Shown here one piece after another: positions 58,683-64,000 of a DNA stretch of 64,000 bases; within the stretch, counting starts at the first letter, position 1, and every line of letters begins with the position of its first letter. The DNA comes from Timema cristinae (taxonomy: Eukaryota; Arthropoda; Insecta; Phasmatodea; Timematidae), in NCBI GenBank assembly GCA_039000515.1, contig JBCFYV010000001.1:53066410-53130409 (forward strand). The letters run 5' to 3'. Position numbers and translations under genes: made by a program. The notes beneath the pieces were generated by a model that was not told the DNA's origin, ran no database searches, and saw only the letters and a program-made list of their open reading frames with translations.

Positions 58683-58719
58683 AGCCTAATTAACCAAGCC
58701 CTACTCACACCCTTGGATC

Positions 58720-58925
58720 AACCCTTTCAGGAAAAATACCCAAGGTACCAGCCGATAATCAAACCCAAACCTTTAGATTCGTAGCCAGGTGCACAGAACA
58801 CTAAACCACGGGCCGGTTGAAGGAATCGTGATTTTTTTTTTTAGGAAAACCTACCCTCAGCCAGGATTCAAACCCTGATCCCCTGTCACCTTTAATCTGG
58901 TCTATTAAGAAAGTGACGCTTTAAA
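58720..58925 (-). repeat. Two tRNA-like relics in tandem
   Basis: On the minus strand, 58730-58818 has GTGGTTTAGTGTTCTG and GGTTTGATTATCGGC, and 58855-58925 has GGGTTTGAATCCTGGCTG (B box). Both look like heads of old tRNA-derived SINEs adjoining the SINE-2 fragment. Confidence 0.45.
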
Positions 58926-58929
58926 GCTA

Positions 58930-60725
58930 TTCGATCATCGCATCGATGTGGGTCACGTTGTGATAAAATCGCCTGTTTGAAGCGATTATTTGAACATATA
59001 GCAATTATTTATTTACATTGAAAAATAATATATAATTTCGATATTATTTCGCATCACCTGTAGATGAAGTATGTTATGGAAATATTTTCAATAGTCACCA
59101 TAATATAGCGTCATATTCACAAAGTCTTTGACCTCACTAATGTAATCTTAGTAATATTTTACTTTTAACTTCATGACGACATCATACATTAAATTCAGAT
59201 ATACACCTTAAATATGATATTCTATTGATTTATTTATAGGTAAAAATAATAAATAAAATGTTTCATAAGCTTAATTCTTGTTATTAAGTTGATTTAATCT
59301 CACTTTAATTAGTTGTTCAAACAATAGAGAAATAATCGCAATTAATCTTTTCTTAAGATATTATTTGAAAAATTTTCACACTTAAAACCAATTAAAAAAA
59401 AGGTTCTTACTTCGCTAATTATTTGTTTAAAACAAATACTTCAATTAAATTCATAAGGATTTCTTGGTTAGTGTTGACTATTGTTAGAATAAAAACATGC
59501 TTTTGTTAATTCAAGTCTAATGCTATGTTTGATCAAAATAATTAAACAATACCAACAACATACTTAAAACAAACAAAAATATTACTGTAGTGTGAAAATA
59601 TTCTCACACATTTTATACGGTATTCCTTCGGTCATTACACCTTCTTTTGTTTTAAAATTGCAGAAGTTGTCTAAAGAATTGATTTAATTTTACTGTTTGA
59701 AGTTATTTATTTAGATATTTTAGCAGTTATTTGCGTCCTTTATATTTTTTTCATCTTGCTTTATTTAATAATTTCGCTAATAATTTGTCTGATTTATTCT
59801 ATTAATTTTTTATTTAGAGAGAGGATGAAGTCCCTGCTCTGTGTGTAAATTTAGATCCCCTCAAGGGGGTTATCACTAGAGACACTTAAATGAGGGAGGG
59901 AGGCTGAAATTCAGAGCTGTAATTAATAGTTGACGGCCTGGTCCCTGGAGGGTGGATGATAAAATGCACCCCTCTTCCTCAGATTATACACACCCCTTCA
60001 CCTTCCCTCCTGACCCCCTGGTCTTCCCACGCCTCACTGGCTCCACCGCTCCCCTCCTCCCCCCCACTCGTGTCACAGACAGTTGGGCTAGTATATGACC
60101 ACTGGACCACAGCGTACCTTACTTCTTTACTTTCTAATAATAATAAAACCTTTCTTTGATTTAAATGGGAACTTGGGACTTTAAATAAAACTACCCCTAA
60201 AAAGTTTATAGGATTTTTTATAAATTATTCATTTATTGGTACGATATTTTGGTTGTAGGTTAACTATCAACATTTAATTTAACTAATCTAAAGATACTAG
60301 ACAAGATAATCTAAACGGTTTGAAAAACCAGCCCAGTTGATCCGGTTTAGTCCGAAACTTGCAGCAAGATAGTTAAGACAAATGCTTAGATACAAAGATA
60401 AGTGATGCTAATTGATTTTACACACAAGTTTAAACTTTGTTTTACTCTATTATTCTTGATACAATGAATCATGTCAGAGAAGGAAATAAGAGTTGTAATG
60501 TAAGATGTCCAACTCAATATAAAAACTCTAAGAAATACGTAATATTTTAAAATTTTATTGGGAGTACCTGAGTAGAATAAAAACAAAAAAAAACAAAAAA
60601 AAACAGAAAGAGGTTAAAGCAGCTAAGATAAATAAATAAGTAGATCTATCATTATATTTTAATGTACCCTTACTCTTTCTCAAAGACAAATAACACAAGA
60701 AACTGGGTCAAAAAAATACATTTCA
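58930..60725. other. Gene-free DNA
   Basis: AT-rich except a C-rich block at about 59940-60110 without a recognisable product. Nothing further recognised. Confidence 0.45.
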
Positions 60726-60737
60726 ATTTGGTTTTAA

Positions 60738-60976
60738 CCCGCCTCGGTGGCGTAGTTGGCTAACGCGCTTGTCGTGTGAGCTCGACTGGTGAGGACGGGG
60801 AGATCGAGGTTCGAATCTCGGTTGAGTAAAAACGGGGGGTTTTTTTTCCAAAATAGTTTTCCCTTTTCTCCCTCCCGCAATGTTGGTACCTTCTATAAAT
60901 AAACCTTCCAAATCTCAAATCCTTAATTTTAGTACTTAAACGTAAAAACCCGAAGGGTAGTAAGACGTGGTGCAAA
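60738..60976 (+). repeat. SINE-1, plus strand
   Basis: CCTCGGTGGCGTAGTTGGC (A box), GAGGTTCGAATCTCGG (B box), a body altered by indels, and the tail with CCCGAAGGGTAGTAAGACG. Flanked by similar ATTTGGTTTTAA (60726-60737) and ATTTTTGGGTTTTTAA (60977-60992), likely a duplication distorted by indels. Confidence 0.8.
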
Positions 60977-60992
60977 ATTTTTGGGTTTTTAA

Positions 60993-61820
60993 AATAAAAC
61001 TTAATTCGGTACACATTTCCCTTTGAGTCCCTACAGGAAATATTCGGGTCGCCATGTCGTTTAATATTTCTTTTTTCATGTTTGTATTTTTGAAAAAAAT
61101 GCGTTTCCCCTCCATTTTTTATTGTTTTTTTTAAATCTGATTAATATAGCCTAGTTTAAACTTAGAAAGGTGATTAAAACCCCAACACAATCTGCCTTAC
61201 AAGTTTTAGGATAAAAGTAGATTTTTCATCTAAAAACGTAAGCCGAACCCCTTCTTATAAATTGAGAATAAAAACCGGGAAAAATTTTTTTAAAACCACA
61301 TTAATTATTTCATGTATAAAAATGTCCTTTGTTTACTAACATCTTTAACATTGGAAAGATTCACAGTTTTTCACGTCGGCACTTAAAAGTTTTCACTACG
61401 CCACCAAGGCTAAACTGGGTACCTTTTTGGAAAACCATTTCCCCAACGGGCTGGCAGGATTAAAAAACTCCTATCTCCGAAACGGAAACAATTTTTTTAA
61501 CACCGATCTCACTCCCCTTTCATGCTGTTTTTTATTAATTATACAAGGGCAGGAGGGGGGCATTTTTTGTGGAACAGCCCCTAATTGCTAAAGGGGAAAA
61601 TGAAAACCCAAAAGGGAAAACCTCTTATATATAGCCGGGTTTTGAACTCAAACCCCCCGAAAAGTTCCAACTAAGGGGATGTAAATTTTTGACTAGAGAT
61701 TTTTTCAAATTAATTACAAGAGGGTCAAATAAAAATTTTTTGGTAGGCAAAATACAATTTATTTATTAATTTTTCAAAAAAATTTAAAAAAAAAAAATTT
61801 AACCACATAAAGGCTGTCAG
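60993..61820. other. Gene-free AT-rich DNA
   Basis: Low-quality-looking sequence; nothing recognised. Confidence 0.4.
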
Positions 61821-61824
61821 TTTT

Positions 61825-64000
61825 ATTTAAATAAGGGAGACGCAATAAATTTTAAAAACCTTGGGAATTTTCGTTGTAATTTTGGGCTGAATATTTATCT
61901 GATGGGGTGAAAGAAAGCGAAACGTTGGGGAGGGAGAAACATGTTTCTTTAGTAAGTTTTTTTATAAAAACCCTCTGTGTGAGAAAAAAAGAAATTGTGA
62001 GGAGGGATCCAAGGAGAAAAGTTTTATCATAATGGTTTATAACATCACCTCGTGTGAGATGGTGGAATGTGAGGAGGTAGTCCAAAGAAAGACATTTTTT
62101 ATCAAAATTTTGGTTTTAAAAACATCACCTCTGTGTGAATGATGAAATTGAGGAGGTGAGCTAAGAGAAAAAAAATTTTCATCTTTATTTGGGTTTTTTA
62201 AAAACATACCTTGGGAGATGGTGAAACTGGAGGAGGTGAGTCTAAACAGAAAACACATTTTCATCAGTAAGTTGGTTTTTAACACCCCTCTGTGGAGTTT
62301 TAAAAGAAATTGTGAGGGTGCCCTTCACGAGAACATTTTTCATCAAAAAGTTGGTTTTAAAATCCCTCTGTGTGAGTGATAAAATTTGAGGAGGGGGTTC
62401 AAAGAGAAAGAATTTTTTCATTGAAATTTTGGTTTATAACTCCCTGTTGAATAAAAGAAATTGTGAGAGGTGGTCTAACAGAGAACACTTTTTCTTATTT
62501 TGTTGGTTTTTAACACACCTCTGTGTGAGAGAGGAAACTTGAGGAGGTGAGTCCAAGAGAGAAGACATGTTTCTTTAAAAAGTTGGTTTATAACATCCCC
62601 TTTTGAGTAAAAAATTTTGTGGGGGAGGTGACTCTCAACGGGGGAACACTTGTTTCACAAAAGTTGGTTTATAACTCACCTCTGGTGAATGAGTGAAACT
62701 GGGGGGAGGTGATCCCTCAAGAAGAAACATTTTAAAATTGTAATTTGGGTTTATAACATCACCTCTGTGTGAGATAAAAAAAAGAAAGGAGTATCTAAAC
62801 AGAGAACATTTTTTCATCATAATTGGGTTTATAAATCCCCTCTGTGGAGATGATAAAAACGTGAGGAGTGGTCTAAAGAGAAAAGCATGTTTCATCATAG
62901 TTGGTTTATTAACATCACCTGTGTGTGAGATGTGAAATGTGAGGGGTGAGTTCAGAGAGAAGACATGTTTCACCAGTTTTTTGGGTTTTATAACATCCCT
63001 CTGTGTGAGAGGGGTAAATGTGAGGAGTGAGTTCAAGAGAGAAGACTTTTTTTATCATAATTTGGTTTTAACACACCTCTGTGTGAGATGATAAACTGTA
63101 GGAGGTGATCTCAAGAGAAAGACATTTTAACCAGTTAGTTGGTTTATAACACACCCTGTTGGAGGGGGTGAAACTGTGAGGAGTGAGTCTCAAGAGAGAA
63201 GAATGTTTTATCAAAAGTTTTTTTAAACACACCTCTGTGTGAGATAGGGAACTGTGGGGAGGTATCTCAAGAGAGAAAACAGTTTCATCAGTTAGTTTTT
63301 TTTTATAACATCCCCTTTTTTGTAAAAGAGTGAAACTGTGGGGGTGCCCAAACAGGAACCCCTGTTTTCAAATTTTATTTGGGTTTTAAAAACTCACCTT
63401 TGTTAATAAAAAAAACTGTGATGAGGTGGTCTCAACAGAGACACTGTTTATCATTTAGTTGTTTAAAAACACACCTCTTTTGGAATGAATGAAACTAAAA
63501 AGGGGGTGGGCCAAGAGAGGAGAAAATGTTTCATTAGTAATTTGGTTTAAAAACATACCCTGTAGAATAAGGGGAACGGGAGGAGGAGTCCAAAAAAGAA
63601 GAAATGTTTCATCATTAGGTTTAAACAACCCTGTGTGGATGAGTAAACGGGAGGGGTGAGTTAAAGTGAGAAGACTTTTTTCATCATTATTTGGTTATAA
63701 CAACCTCGGGGAGAAGTAAAACTGTGAGGAGGTGATTCTCAACAGGAACAAAGTTTCCAGTTAGTTGGTTTAAAAACATCACCCTTGTAAAATAAAAAAA
63801 CTGTGAAGTAGCCCCCAAACAAGCCATTTTTTCATCAGTTAGTTGGTTTAAAAATCACCTCTGTGGAGTGAAAAAACTGTGAGGGGGTGGGTCTCAAGAG
63901 AGAAGCTGTTTCATCAATAATTGTTTAAAACACACCTCTGTGTGAGATGGGTGAAACTGGGGAGGGAGTTCAAGAGAGAAACATGTTTCATCAGAATTTG
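61825..64000. repeat. Satellite array, ~80-bp unit, runs off the right edge
   Basis: Units carry TCACCTCTGTGTGAGATG, GTGAAACTGTGAGGAGGTGA, GTCTCAAGAGAGAAGACATG and TTTCATCAGTTAGTTGGTTT. About 27 units with many indels. Frames through it are artefacts. Confidence 0.93.

Overview
The window looks like a repeat-rich arthropod, probably insect, nuclear genome. Split genes have GT-AG introns and long AT-rich intergenic DNA. The host-gene fragments resemble an SLC22 organic-cation/carcinine transporter and, less surely, a furin-type proprotein convertase. tRNA-headed SINEs, hAT, Tigger/pogo and Ty3/gypsy relics fill much of the rest. No species can be named from sequence alone.

Layout. 0.7-4.1 kb: a decayed Ty3/gypsy retrotransposon on the minus strand, cut off inside integrase and abutting a tRNA-like element. 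5.57-7.24 kb: a hAT element with terminal repeats, a near-perfect 8-bp duplication and a dead transposase. 7.35-9.02 kb: the last two coding exons of an SLC22 transporter. 9-12.9 kb: AT-rich DNA with one SINE and one short MITE.

12,944-27,091 is the most notable object. It is a 14.15-kb element with 192-bp terminal inverted repeats beginning AGTAGT, flanked by CCCAAG/CCCAAT (5 of 6 bases alike). It has the outline of a Polinton/Maverick. It carries a family-B, protein-primed-type DNA polymerase on the minus strand, in one uninterrupted frame but with three in-frame stops. It also has a small OB-like ORF near the right end and an unrecognised acidic ORF near the left end. I see no integrase, packaging ATPase, protease or capsid gene. 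About half of the interior is tandem arrays, one built from fragments of a SINE found elsewhere in the window.

28.2-31.5 kb: a Tigger/pogo element broken by a 1.28-kb insertion. 31.7-33.0 kb: a ZMYM1-like hAT fragment. 33-42.8 kb: tandem repeats, a tRNA-Leu-like SINE, a long foldback and a MITE. A 100-N gap lies at 42,811-42,910. To its right the sequence looks unpolished (many homopolymer indels). It holds a 3.6-kb satellite, several SINEs, a candidate promoter plus a furin-like exon, about 6 kb of AT-rich noise, and an 80-bp satellite running off the right end.

Few genes here act together. The coherent functional sets are the two transporter exons and the three same-strand ORFs of the Polinton-like element, of which only the polymerase has an assignable role (element replication).
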